A DNA stretch of 42,759 nt from Reticulitermes lucifugus (lineage: Eukaryota; Arthropoda; Insecta; Blattodea; Rhinotermitidae). The notes under the pieces were generated by a model. The model saw nothing but the letters and a program-made list of their open reading frames with translations. It was not told the DNA's origin and searched no databases. The position numbers were made by a program, and so were the translations under genes. Location: positions 14,895-57,653 of the forward strand of contig JAKCWW010002298.1 in assembly GCA_026260175.1 (NCBI GenBank), written 5' to 3'. Shown here piece by piece: positions 21,986 through 32,096 of the stretch. The number at the start of each line of letters is the position of its first letter. Positions within the stretch are counted from its first letter, which is position 1.

Positions 21986-22125
21986 TGCTGGTGGAGGTGG
22001 TAGTGGGCCCATGGATCGAACCCAAGAAGAAATACGCATGGCTCTAGATGCATACCACCGGGAACTGGCGAAACTCAACTCTGTATCCTCCTGTCCCACA
22101 GTTGGCAGTCCTGCTGGACTTCCAG
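21986..22125 (+). CDS. ct: cut homeobox protein, internal linker exon with second YxxELAKL motif
   Basis: The exon has one base completing an AGT Ser codon, 46 codons, and one leftover base. The acceptor is TTTCTTTAG ending at 21985 and the donor CCAG|GTAAGT at 22125/22126. The intron before it is only 176 bp, the shortest in the gene. The peptide has a glycine-rich start (AGGGGSGP), then RTQEEIRMALDAYHRELAKLN, then SSCPTVGSPAGLP. The helix-like centre repeats the YxxELAKL core found in the preceding exon, suggesting an internal duplication or two copies of one short contact motif. Drosophila has FEREIAKL in the corresponding region. Confidence 0.88.
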
Positions 22126-23571
22126 GTAAGTCACTATGACTGCATTCTCCTCAAGTTCTTAGCCATTGATGTCACCATCAAAGAACAACGTTTTTGATTA
22201 TGAAAATAAGAGTAAATTATTAATGAAACTCTTACAGTATGATAGTTTTGATTTCTACATTTTAGGTTCTGTTGTAACTAATGAGATTTGGAGTAGCTCA
22301 ATCAGGTGAGTGGCTGTGTGATGAATTTTAATTCCTGGCCATGGCTGACCGCTCATCTGCATCTGTCTGGTGATCTCCAAATTATTATGTTAGATTCAGC
22401 ATCTCCAAGTTTAGCAGAGCACCCTCTAATGTTGTCTGAAGTCATAAAAGAGTCATCTTTTCTTCCAAACTTCAGTTGAACTAAATTATATTTAAAGGTT
22501 GCTCAAGCTAACAAAGCTTTAGTGAATTACCATTTCAAGACCTATTAACTGAAAAGTCTGAAACTTCATATCAATCAGAAGAAGCAGGACTGTTATCTGA
22601 AAACAAGCGGCTCATAATGTCAAGGATGGATTCAACCCCCAAAATGTGTCATTGACTGTATACTTAAACAGTAACATACTGCCAGATATCACTGTGATAA
22701 ATTCAGCAAACAGGATGGCAATTCTACTGTCAGTATGTAATTTTGATTAACTGCTTGCAAAGTTGTAGTTGCACAGTGGATCTGGAAACACAACAAATGA
22801 AGCTGTCGTGAAAACCTAATGTGATTAGGGCATTAAATACAAGATCACAGAAATGAATTATGATACAGTGGCCTCTAACACTGGTCATGTGGCTAATGTA
22901 TGCCATTTAACCCTTCAATGCCGTCTTCAGTACAATGTGGAGGCCCATAATTCTGCACATGCTGGTGGCCCCAGTGCACCGTACAGAGGTGTGTAGATTT
23001 AAGGGTACTACGAATTTAATACTCCTCTGCTCTTGGCAGGAATCGGAATATAAACCCCAGGTTCATTTAAGGGTTAATCAAGATAAAGCTCAGAAGAGAC
23101 CTTCTTCACCTTGCATGTCAGCATTGTGAGTATGTAGAAGTTCCAGGAGATGCCTTAGAACAGTGCTTGGGATCATCAAGGGGCCTAAAAATTGATCTTT
23201 CCAAACGATTTTATCAGAAGTACTCCAGCATTGATGAGACACTCTACAATATCACCATGAGTAATCACATATGTTCCATAATACTGAAAATTCACAACAG
23301 CTTGGACATAATTGTGAAGTGTGTGAAACATGACTAGATGCTGAGTTTGGAAACTAATGATAATTATGCCTTTGAAACATCCATGTGATAATCTTTATTG
23401 TTTGCATCCCATTGTGCTATGCGATGAGTTATTTAATGGAAGTAATGATTCCTCATCTGCATAACAATATTTTATTGCACTGTATTACTATATGTAAACA
23501 TAATTATAATAATGTAATATAATTATAATATATAATATAATAATGTAATAACTATAATTAATAATAATTAT
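22126..23571. other. Intron with no recognised feature
   Basis: AT-rich and notably poor in CpG. It may include decayed transposon sequence, but no family can be named. Confidence 0.4.
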
Positions 23572-23599
23572 AACAATAAATGATATCCTAGTATGACAT

Positions 23600-23626
23600 G
23601 TTTCGACCTGTATAGGTCATCTTCAG
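23600..23626 (-). ncRNA. Hammerhead-like core, left arm
   Basis: Minus strand: CTGAAGA, one extra T, stem GACCT/AGGTC with a 4-base loop, then GAAAC. It agrees with the CTGANGA...GAAA consensus; stem III is not evident. Confidence 0.62.
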
Positions 23627-23737
23627 GTTATTGTAAAGTGTAATGAGGTTTTTTGTTGTTATTGTACTTACATGTCAGCTGTTGGTGACATGTAAGTACA
23701 ATGAACAACCAAAAACCTCATTACTTTTTACAGTAAT

Positions 23738-23764
23738 CTGAAGATGACCTATACAGGTCGAAAC
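23738..23764 (+). ncRNA. Hammerhead-like core, right arm
   Basis: Plus strand copy with identical boxes and stem: CTGAAGA (23738-23744), T, GACCT ATAC AGGTC, GAAAC (23760-23764). Confidence 0.62.
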
Positions 23765-24400
23765 ATGTTATACTAGGAGATTATTTATTGTTATTATGTT
23801 CTATTAAACACCTCATCTATGTCATAAGCAATTTTAAAACTTTGGAACCAAGACCACCAGCACCAGCCCAGTTTGCTTGAATTTCTATGGAGTTCAGGCC
23901 AGGGACACACTTGGATTACTTTCAATAAAAGTGTTTCATAAGAATAGCGTTCCTTTTTGTTATTGAAGGTACATAAGTTATACCACATTTTGTTGATGAA
24001 GAATACAACATTAGAATGATATACTGTTCTTATTATTCTCCTTCTTGCTTCTGCTCAACAATGGTATGTTGTTATTCACTGGTACATTTTTTTCTCAAAA
24101 TGCTTGTTGTATATGAGTGGTTGGGCCATGAATTTATGCTTCGATTTATGTGATGATGCTCTGTAATTAGTATTAATTATGCAGTATTACCTTATCACAA
24201 TATCAAACAGTGGATAAATAATTAATCTCCTATAACACATAATGATATGAATGTTAAATTTATGTTATTATATTATTTGTTATGGAAAGGACTTGTAAAT
24301 ATGCACAGAAAACCATTTCACATTGTCAGCTGTAACATTCTGTACATAAAATTTGTTGAGGTTCTCACATTGTTGTTTCTGAAGATGTAAGTCTTAGTAA

Positions 24401-24541
24401 ACAGTTACCAGCATTTTAAAGGATCTTAGTGACTTAATTGTCAGGGTCCAGGAGTCCAAGAGGAGCAGCAGGTAGCTCCTCTTGGACGACTGAACCCCGA
24501 CGATTAAGTCAATTAGATCCTTTGAAACGTTGGTAGCTCTT
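24401..24541. repeat. Foldback repeat with 13-bp perfect inner stem
   Basis: Inner arms GTCCAAGAGGAGC (24454-24466) and complement (24475-24487); imperfect complementarity extends to about 24401 and 24541 (TTTAAAGGATC / GATCCTTTGAAA). CTGAAGATGTAAGTCTTAGT (24378-24397) just outside the left arm looks like a decayed hammerhead-like box. Confidence 0.75.
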
Positions 24542-24624
24542 TATCAGTCAACATGGTATAACAACAAAGAAGGCTTGAATTGTTGTTCTGTAGTTCTAAA
24601 GGATTCTGAAGGCGATTCTGCTCT

Positions 24625-24762
24625 GTTGGGTTGTTTGAAAGAGCCCCATAACTGATCCAGTGATACTGGGTAATGGGCTAGCTCTTTCAAACAAACCCAA
24701 CATAGTAGGATAGATATTTTTCCTACCCACCTGAAGATGGAGACAGATCCAGCATCTGAAAC
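24625..24762 (+). mobile_element. Foldback followed by a hammerhead-like core
   Basis: Arms GTTGGGTTGTTTGAAAGAGC (24625-24644) and complement (24681-24701, one-base indel), then a small hairpin GTAGGA...TCCTAC (24705-24728), then CTGAAGA (24731-24737) and GAAAC (24758-24762). The intervening stem II (TGGAGACAGATCCAGCATCT) is poor. An AATAAA lies at 24770-24775. Confidence 0.6.
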
Positions 24763-25266
24763 TTTTTTTAATAAACCTACATGAAGGACAGTGCCCAAAA
24801 CTTTAGTCAGATTTATGCTGTAACTTTGTTTCATTTGCATTCCACATTCACAAACATTTTTTTGGCTTTAGAACATGTATCTCATGCTGCTAAGTTTGTG
24901 ATTCAGTGAATCTAATTTAAGATTATGAGTTACTATAAATAAAACATTTGGCCACCAATCCTGCTTGCAGCCCTTGATGAACAAAGAAAACACAAAAATC
25001 TTGTAATATGAAGAGACACTTGTAATGAATTAGATGTGTGTGTTTGAACTTATTAGAGTAAGTTTATAAAATCAGAGAAGTGAATTTGTATGGCCCCTTA
25101 GATGGCAAGAAAACTTATTCGGCTGGTGTGTTTGCTGGAAAGAATGGTGACTAATAAAATTAATTTTGACATGATAGCGGCATATCTGTGGCAGTATTAA
25201 TTCTGTGGTCTGAACTCAACTCATGAACTTCAGATATTTCTATATGAAATGTTGGTTATTTGCCAG

Positions 25267-25527
25267 GTCTTCCAGGTCTTCTGGCTCTACAGCAACAAGC
25301 TCTGAGTCAACATCAGCATCAACACGCACAGCTAAATGGGGTCGCACAGGATCTGTCACTGCCTAAGGACCGCAAGGACAGTGGCAAGCTGCCTAATGGG
25401 GGTGCAAATGAACTGCTGATGGAAGGGATTGATAGCAAGAAGGAGTCTAGCATGATGGAATCTGTCGCTGATGTCCTAAGGCATGCTGGTAGTGCTTTTT
25501 CCCTTGTCAGGCCAAAAACAGAGCCAG
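25267..25527 (+). CDS. ct: cut homeobox protein, internal linker exon with AQDLSL motif
   Basis: Two bases complete a Gly codon, followed by 86 codons and one base. The acceptor is TTTGCCAG ending at 25266 and the donor CCAG|GTATGA at 25527/25528. The peptide opens LPGLLALQQQALSQ, then a His/Gln run, then NGVAQDLSLPKD, a segment shared with Drosophila Cut (NGAQDLSL). It continues through a low-complexity Ser/Lys/Glu region to VADVLRHAGSAFSLVRPKTEP. AQDLSL resembles the PxDLS short motif bound by the CtBP co-repressor, although the first Pro is replaced by Ala. A second CAG nine bases downstream (ending 25275) is a possible in-frame alternative acceptor that would drop three residues. Confidence 0.93.
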
Positions 25528-25689
25528 GTATGACAACAAGAATTTAAAAAAGATTCTCATTACTGCCTGTTCTATGACAAAAGCTTTTCATTTACTTGGG
25601 ACTGCGAGAAATACTGCAGTGGGGGGTTAAAAACCTGAAAATGTTATAAACTTCTGTGCTGAATAAATTTTATGTATATTGTAAGGTAA

Positions 25690-25815
25690 AATTAAGAAAA
25701 AATTGAGGAAAACCTGTCCCAACGCCACTTTGTCTGCCATAAATCCCACATGCAGTGGCGTAAGATTGAACCCAGGCCTCAACTTTGAGACCAGTAACTT
25801 AACACTTGAGTTAAA
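25690..25815 (-). mobile_element. Degraded SINE, family 1
   Basis: AAAACCTGTCCCAACGCCAC and TTTGTCTGCCATAAATCCCA correspond to the body of the 6.2 and 19.6 kb copies; the B-box has decayed to GGGTTCAATCTTA on the minus strand. Confidence 0.7.
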
Positions 25816-26056
25816 ATGTGTATTGGTAGCGTACTTTTCTCTGTGTTGAGTCTTATTTTATTGGCTATGACCCTTGAAATGTTTAATCATATAACTTCAT
25901 CTGGAAAGCTGGAAATAGGTAGGGGTTGCATTCAAGTTGTAAAATCCTTCAGCTTAAAATTAGTTATTGCTGCTTTCAGTATTATTTTCTGCCTTTTGCT
26001 TCCTTGTTTGTGTTGATATCACCAAAGTATCTTTTATTGAAATTGAAGCTAAAAAA

Positions 26057-26079
26057 TTATATATATATATATATATATT
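26057..26079. repeat. (AT)n microsatellite
   Basis: About eleven AT units in the intron between the 25267 and 26394 exons. Confidence 0.9.
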
Positions 26080-26393
26080 TGTAAGTGCAATCCCCTGTAA
26101 GGTTTTAGTTACATTTTGGAATCAGGTAGTTTTGTTTTGGCAGATAAATAAGATACGAATGAGAACTGTCTGTTTAGAGTTTGAAGTTCACAAAATTCAA
26201 GATTCTGCTGTGGATTTCAAATCTGAGAAGCCCACACCTTCCAACTTTAATCTTTTCACTATTCCTTCTTGTAGATTCTTGACTTGTTTGTTTTTTATAA
26301 TAGTGCCTGATTTGTACCCTCAATACATGGGCACTTCATATTCCTCTATTGGATCTCAACAGAATTTCTGACCTGTAATGTTTTACTAATCAG

Positions 26394-26689
26394 GAGTGGC
26401 CCCAGGGAGTGGATCCCAACAGCCAACAACAGGTAGCAGTGCGAGTAGCCCACTGAGCAACTCTATCCTGCCCCCTGCCATGACACCAGTCGATGACTTC
26501 TCCAGTGGAGCAGCAGCTGCAAGTCCATTGCAGCGCATGGCATCCATTACAAATTCACTCATCTCCCAGCCAAACACTCCAACACATCACAGCCCATCAC
26601 AGCGGCCGCTGAAAGCTGTCCTACCACCAATTACACAACAGCAGTTTGACATGTTCAACAATCTCAATACAGAGGATATTGTCAAGAAG
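26394..26689 (+). CDS. ct: cut homeobox protein, exon with start of CUT repeat 2
   Basis: Two bases complete a Gly codon, then 98 codons ending in phase 0. The acceptor is TTACTAATCAG ending at 26393 and the donor AAG|GTTAGT at 26689/26690. The peptide contains blocks that are almost unchanged in Drosophila: SPLSNSILPPAM, SPLQRMASITNSLI, and KAVLPPITQQQFDMFNNLNT. The last ten residues (NLNTEDIVKK) are the N-terminal edge of CUT repeat 2, so the CUT domain is split by the next intron after its first turn of helix. The serine/proline-rich part before it is probably flexible. Identification is very secure because of the long conserved block. Confidence 0.96.
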
Positions 26690-26849
26690 GTTAGTCTGCT
26701 CTTAAAGTAGCCACCAGAAGGCTAAACCCTTGTGTAATACTTTCACTGTTAGTAAAATTACCACAGGCATTTCGTTTTCAAAAACACTACTGAAAGTAAG
26801 TTTAATGAAGAGTCTGAACTTCTTGAGGGCTTCAGCAATTTCTTTCTTT

Positions 26850-27045
26850 CTTTTTTCTATGGCTCGACAGCCCTATATGGGCCTGGGCCTCCTCTTTTCG
26901 TCGAGGTTTCATGNNNNNNNNNNNNNNNNNNNNNNNNNNNNNNNNNNNNNNNNNNNNNNNNNNNNNNNNNNNNNNNNNNNNNNCCTAGTAAGCGAGCGGC
27001 CGAAGACCCACGCCTTAGACCGCACGGCCACTGGGATCGGCCTCA
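26850..27045 (+). repeat. Dispersed repeat, third family, copy 2, with a gap
   Basis: The left part matches 9335-9400 (CAGCCC, GGGCCTCCTC, CGAGG.TTCA). A 70-N gap (26914-26983) interrupts it, and the right part ends GCACGGCCACTGGGATCGGCC. The two halves are placed together by inference from the gap position. Confidence 0.55.
26914..26983. other. Assembly gap (70 N)
   Basis: Unknown bases within the intron between the 26394 and 28474 exons; it does not touch coding sequence. Confidence 0.98.
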
Positions 27046-27295
27046 GCAATTTAAGAGGGCTTTAATAAATCAGAAAAATTGTTGGGCATCTTACAAAGTG
27101 GGCATGCCTTGGGCTGTGATGGCATGGAGGCAGAATGCCATATTGCATATTTAATATATGTAATGCCAATTTTCTTATTTAAAAAATAGCTTAATAAAAT
27201 GCCATCTCTTTGTGACACCATCATGCAATTGTAAATTACAATATTTCCAAATCAGACTTTGGGACAAGTTGGACACAAATTCAATGATGATTTGT

Positions 27296-27381
27296 CCACA
27301 CATATTTGATTACAATCAAATATGTGTGGCCTTCTGGTGGTATTAAATGTTATCCATGAAGATGGCTGAGAAGGCCAAAAC
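27296..27381 (+). mobile_element. Palindrome plus decayed hammerhead-like core
   Basis: A perfect 16-bp palindrome, CCACACATATTTGATT (27296-27311) and complement (27314-27329), is followed by ATGAAGA (27356-27362), stem TGGC/GCCA around TGAGAA, then AAAAC. One change in each box separates it from CTGAAGA...GAAAC. An AATAATAAATG follows (27389-27399). Confidence 0.6.
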
Positions 27382-27399
27382 ATTTAGGAATAATAAATG

Positions 27400-28473
27400 T
27401 ATTTGTGATTGATGAATGTGTACCTTGTTGGCTGCATTACTTGATAGACTTTATCAACTTCCTCAGAAATGAATGGGTGCACGAAAAAAGGTGTATGTGA
27501 CATAAAATATACATGTGATTAAAATTTGTACTTTTATATGGCGTGTTTTTAATGACTATATGCTCTATTTAGTTTTACTATTGTCTGCTCCATAAGACAC
27601 AGCAAAGCGTTAAATTTCAACTAAACTTAAACTCCCTTGCTTGAAATTTGTTATTTGCGCAGGAACTCTCCGTGTACTTAGGGTCATCATCCCACATGTA
27701 AAAAATGGCAGATATAAAATAGCAATTTCTGTTTTATAACATTTCAGTGCTAAGACACAAGTTTTGTACATCTCAAATTTGTACAACTTATAAACCGCTC
27801 TATTTGTTTATACAGAAATCCACTTGCAGGTCTTTCTGTGTAATATTTGCTTTGCACATGACATATACACAATTTGTGTCTATATAACAGCTTCTTACAA
27901 CATGAGTAATCAAAAAGGAAACTCAGTTGTTGCTATATGAGTCTGTTTTGGCACCCAAGACAGTGGGTTCCCAGGGTGGTCAGTGCAGTTGGCTACCACA
28001 AAAATCAGTCTCTCTCAACAGCAGTCTGTAAAAGGTGCTTCTGTCGTGTTACAAACGTTAATTTTCCTTCATTAAGTGTTGTTTAGGATGAAGAGAGCAG
28101 AATTAAACTAAAAATTCATAAGTGTTTTAACAGTTTTTGGTGCATAGTTTTCTGTTATTGTTTTGGTATTGAGGAATTACTATGAGGGATAATGAAGCAA
28201 GTGTACAGAATTAACCTAACCAAATTCTAAATATAATCATTTTAGAAAGCTTGAAAATATTTGTAGTAAAACTGAATTTTACTTTCACGACTATGAGATT
28301 TAACATGTGTGAAATTTATTGTTAATTCTTACATTATTACTTACATAGCATCTCAGTTTCTCTTTTACTTGTAACTGACAAAGTTTTGACTGTACATGTA
28401 GCTGTAAGTTCCAGTTCATGACCACACTGCATGAATCAACATTCCTGTAATTCGAACCCTTTTATCACCTCAG
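27400..28473. other. Rest of intron before CUT2 exon
   Basis: AT-rich, CpG-poor, no recognised feature apart from the polypyrimidine tract and CAG acceptor at its end. Confidence 0.4.
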
Positions 28474-28732
28474 GTTAAGGAGTCACTAAGTCAGTATTCC
28501 ATAAGCCAGCGGTTGTTTGGTGAATCTGTACTGGGTTTATCGCAAGGCAGTGTGTCAGACCTCCTTGCTAGACCAAAGCCATGGCACATGCTCACACAGA
28601 AGGGAAGGGAACCATTCATTCGTATGAAGATGTTCCTGGAAGATGACAACGCAGTCCACAAGCTGGTGGCCAGCCAATACAAGATTGCACCAGAAAAGCT
28701 GATGAGGACCGGCAGTTATGCAGGTGGACCTC
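28474..28732 (+). CDS. ct: cut homeobox protein, exon with most of CUT repeat 2
   Basis: The exon has 86 codons plus one base. The acceptor is TATCACCTCAG ending at 28473 and the donor CCTC|GTGAGT at 28732/28733. It encodes the bulk of CUT repeat 2: [38 protein letters not shown] and [13 protein letters not shown], followed by [24 protein letters not shown] domains are five-helix DNA-binding domains related to POU-specific domains; the SQGSVSDLL segment is the recognition-helix region. A second donor at 28723/28724 (GCAG|GTGGAC) is also in frame and would remove three residues (GGP); the GTGAGT site is the better match to consensus and gives a SYAGGP ending like Drosophila SYSGSP. Confidence 0.96.
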
Positions 28733-29279
28733 GTGAGTTCTTGAATAACATCTGAGAGCAACAGCCTGAGAGTATTTAACCAAAAGCATATCATTTCCAA
28801 TAATGACTTTGCTACCAGTAAAGAGCTACATATCAAAATTCCTAATTTGAATTTAAATATTAAGTGATAAGTTTCATTTTCCCACCCTTCCATGAAAATA
28901 TGGTGTTAATACTTTTAAAAAGTGACTCAATTCTTCTGATATCCTTGCTTATTTTTCATATTCATATTCATTCATTCATTTATAATTTCATTTTTGGATG
29001 ACCTTTTCAATGTACTGCAAGGTTAATGAACACTGATTTCTGGAATTCATTCAACAAGTTTTGAAACCTCAGTCACTTGCAGAAAATGACAAATAGTTAT
29101 CTTCAGTCTGCTTTAAGGGACGAAAGATGTTTAAATGCACCTTAGCCAGAAGATTTTTCAGTGCTGTTTCTAATTTTAAGAGAGGAATGTACAAGCTATG
29201 TTCTCGTGTTAGTAATGTTGTGTTGATTGAAAACAGCCATGAATTGGTGCACATGTACACAGAGCATATAGGTTGTGCC

Positions 29280-29450
29280 ACAGAGCAGGTGGTTAGTCAT
29301 CGTCTTCTCACCAAAAAGACTCAGTTCAATTCCACAGGTATCCATGTGTGATTTGTGGTGGACAAAGTGGCACTGGGATACGTTTTTCTCCGAGTACTTA
29401 GGTTTTTCCTTTCACTGTCATTCCACCAATGCTAGATACATTTCATCCAT
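29280..29450 (+). mobile_element. Degraded SINE, family 1
   Basis: A decayed head (GAGCAGGTGGTTAGTC, AGTTCAATTCC as B-box) and body (GTGGACAAAGTGGCACTGGG, CTCCGAGTACTTAGG, GTCATTCCACC) lie in the same order as in 6151-6443, in plus orientation. Confidence 0.72.
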
Positions 29451-29552
29451 CTACCAGCAATCCTGTTTTGACTGGTATGACATTAGAATAAACATATAAG
29501 ACATAGTTGTTTTTTTACAAAATTTACGGGTTGCATCAAAATACATTTTATT

Positions 29553-29720
29553 TAGGGCTGTTACAAAGAATTGAACACTTTCAATGATTTATTGTGCATT
29601 AACTATATACAGCATGACTATAACGACAGCATCAGTGTGAATATTCCTTTGGAGAGTTTCTGTTTTGTTTTTCAGTTTTTAGCATTAATTTGTGAAGTCA
29701 TCATGTGGGATTCGAACATG
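29553..29720 (+). repeat. Dispersed repeat shared with 13953-14010
   Basis: AGGGCTGTTACAAAGAATTG plus AACACTTTCAATGATTTATT match the earlier copy; this copy seems to extend further right. Family not known. Confidence 0.5.
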
Positions 29721-30933
29721 AATTGGCCAAAATGGCAAGCCAAGTCAATAAAAAATACTTTAATGGTTTATGAAATGAAACTTAACCATGCCTGTGCACC
29801 ATACATTTTTTCAACACAATGGCATATTTTGATACTTGTGCACAAATATAGTAGAATGTGTGAATGACAAAGTGCCCATACGAGTATAATGGAGGGAAGT
29901 ATTAGAATGGGCCTTAATCAAATAGGGCATAATGGAGTGGGGTAGATTCTTCTGACTCTGGCTAGGGTATGTGGTGGGCTCTTGTAATTGAGAAAGTGAA
30001 ATTTTGGGTTGTGTGAGAGACAGGAACTTTCATAACTAGTTGAAAGGCTGTTTGTTTTTCCAAAGACTGGCTCTTCTCAGTGGAGTTAGTTACTGAATTA
30101 TATTATAATAAGTTGTTTATATCTCTGTATATTTACGTACAACATTAGACTGCTTCTTTGGCCCTAAGAAAATGTAACTACACATATTTTTTTACACAGA
30201 TATTCCAATATGTTCTGCCCAAAATAAACCCAGACTTGCTGTTAGTCCACAGAACATCCATAAATTAGTTTAATCATGTATTACTCAGAGAATGTTAAGG
30301 TACAGTTAAGAAATACAAAGTACAAGTATGTGAAGAATCAACTCAAAAAGTGTTATAAAAAACTAATAGTCCTAAAGTTCAATGTGAGTGCCAGGAGTGG
30401 CTCAAGCAAGGAGATTGATATTCAACCTTTTGTCATACAGAATGTCGGCTGGCATTTTTTCTTTTACAGATGCAGCCACTATTCAAAAAAGCAGCTTTTC
30501 CAACCAGGAATCAATAACTGGGCAGATCCTTGTACGCTTATGCTTAAACTGCTGCAGTACTGTGATAACAGACTCAGTTGCATGAAACCCTAACATACAA
30601 AATGCCTTTCCTGCCTTGGATTCCATTTTGTGATACAAATGCAATTATAGCTAGCAAACTGAGCACCAATCTGAAACTTCTTGAGTTGATCCTTCCAGTT
30701 GATATATAGGTGTTTAAACCATACTTTAAACATGCTGTGAGTAGTACAATATTGAATTCATAAAGCTCATTTATGAACATTCTGTATTTCAACTTACATT
30801 TGTGAAAAAATGTTCGGGACTGCTTAATGAAAAATTAAGGACAAAACTATTCTTCTATAAATAATGGAGTGGAAAGATAGACAGTAGTAGTTATTACACT
30901 CAGGAGGACTAACAGTTCTTATTTCTTTCACAG

Positions 30934-31373
30934 CTTGTTCTTCACTTGGCAAACCACAACCACCCTCTTCAAAGCTCTCTGATGCTGTCTGCAACAAAAA
31001 TCTCCCTGGTGACAACCAAGGCTCCATTTTACCTCCTTCCCTGCAACTCATTCCCCCACACCCTCAACAACAGCCACCCGTGCCCCAACCACCCCCTCCA
31101 CCACTCATGGTAACTCCACCAGGCCATCATTCGATTGGGTCATTATCAAGTTCAGACTTGAAAAAGTCCCAACAGAATCAGCAGTCATCCCATCCTAACC
31201 TTCATACACCACATCATCATCATCATCAGCAACAGTCATCAGCACTGCGTGCACTGCAGCAACACATAACTCCGAGTGTTTATGAGATGGCTGCCCTAAC
31301 CCAGGACCTGGATACACAGGTCATCACAACAAAAATCAAGGAAGCTCTTCTTGCCAACAACATTGGACAGAAA
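30934..31373 (+). CDS. ct: cut homeobox protein, exon with Pro/Gln/His linker and start of CUT repeat 3
   Basis: Two bases complete a Pro codon, then 146 codons ending in phase 0. The acceptor is TTTCTTTCACAG ending at 30933 and the donor AAA|GTAAGT at 31373/31374. The first two thirds are low complexity: PPHPQQQPPVPQPPPPP, a serine-rich stretch, and TPHHHHHQQQ. The conserved block follows: ALRALQQHITPSVYEMAAL, then TQDLDTQVITTKIKEALL and ANNIGQK, which is the N-terminal part of CUT repeat 3 and nearly identical to Drosophila. The linker is much shorter than the long polyglutamine linker at this place in Drosophila. Confidence 0.95.
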
Positions 31374-31429
31374 GTAAGTGCCATTTTATTAGTCACATGT
31401 AAATATGAATTTGTCCCTGTGCATGCTAT

Positions 31430-31498
31430 GAAGGCGTACTGGTGAATGGAGGTACAGCTCTATGCATTCTTAACACTGACACTACATGGAGGTGAGAC
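31430..31498 (+). repeat. Dispersed repeat shared with 39544-39612
   Basis: GAAGGCGTACTGGTGAATGG, AGGTACAGCTCTATGCATTC and TTAACACTGACACTACATGG align with GAAGGCATATAGGGGAAGTG, AGGTGTAGCTCCATTCATTA and TTAACCTTGACACTGTGGGG. Probably a short interspersed element; no ends seen. Confidence 0.6.
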
Positions 31499-32096
31499 AG
31501 GTGAAAAAGCCCCCAGTATCCATTCAATACGAAGTCTGGACATTTTAGAGAAGAGAAAAGCTCTTGCCTCTGCCAGAAATCAAACAACAGCTCTACTGTC
31601 AAAGTGTATTACTTGTATGAAAGCGCTAAAGCAAATGTATGTAGTGTGATCAGACAATTTTCAGATTGTATTTCTTTGTTGATGATAACTGTATTTTCTG
31701 TCTATTCAATGCTGTTCCATTCCAAGTATTTCTCTTGTGGCTTGATGTCTTGAGTCAGTGGTTGCACAGTTGCTGGAAGCGTTTGTGGAAGTGCTGTGTC
31801 TTGTGCAGCCCTGTTCTTGAATCACGAGAATGTCAAAAAATCTACACTTCAGTACCAATGTGAGTTTCAGAAAAGGAAATGTCACACGATGCTAGATCTG
31901 TGGAGGTATGGAGAGTGCAGAACCATTATCATGTGACTTTTAGCTAGAAATTTGATGATTCTGCTTTGCTTATCATTCAGCAAACAAGGAACGAATTTTG
32001 CAGCTCTACATTGCATGTTCCAATTTTATGCTGCAAGCTTTGGAATGATCCAAACGAAATTCCCACCTCGTTAGGCAAGTCACTGATATTGGCACT

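Larger units (their letters stand above)
23572..23792. mobile_element. Compact foldback with two inverted hammerhead-like cores
   Basis: Arms 23572-23675 and 23688-23792 (about 104 bp each, a few mismatches) meet at a 12-base centre CAGCTGTTGGTG. Each arm has a CTGAAGA / GACCT-AUAC-AGGTC / GAAAC core, at 23626-23600 on the minus strand and 23738-23764 on the plus strand. The arrangement equals that of the 16.2-16.7 kb element but the sequence differs outside the core, so it is another family. Confidence 0.85.
26660..28683 (+). other. ct: CUT repeat 2 (split by a phase-0 intron)
   Basis: The domain runs from NLNTEDIVKK (26660-26689) across the 1,784-bp intron to the [16 protein letters not shown] region (about 28683). 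The intron falls about ten residues into the domain. Core signature residues [20 protein letters not shown] are intact. Note that the coordinates span the intron. Confidence 0.93.
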
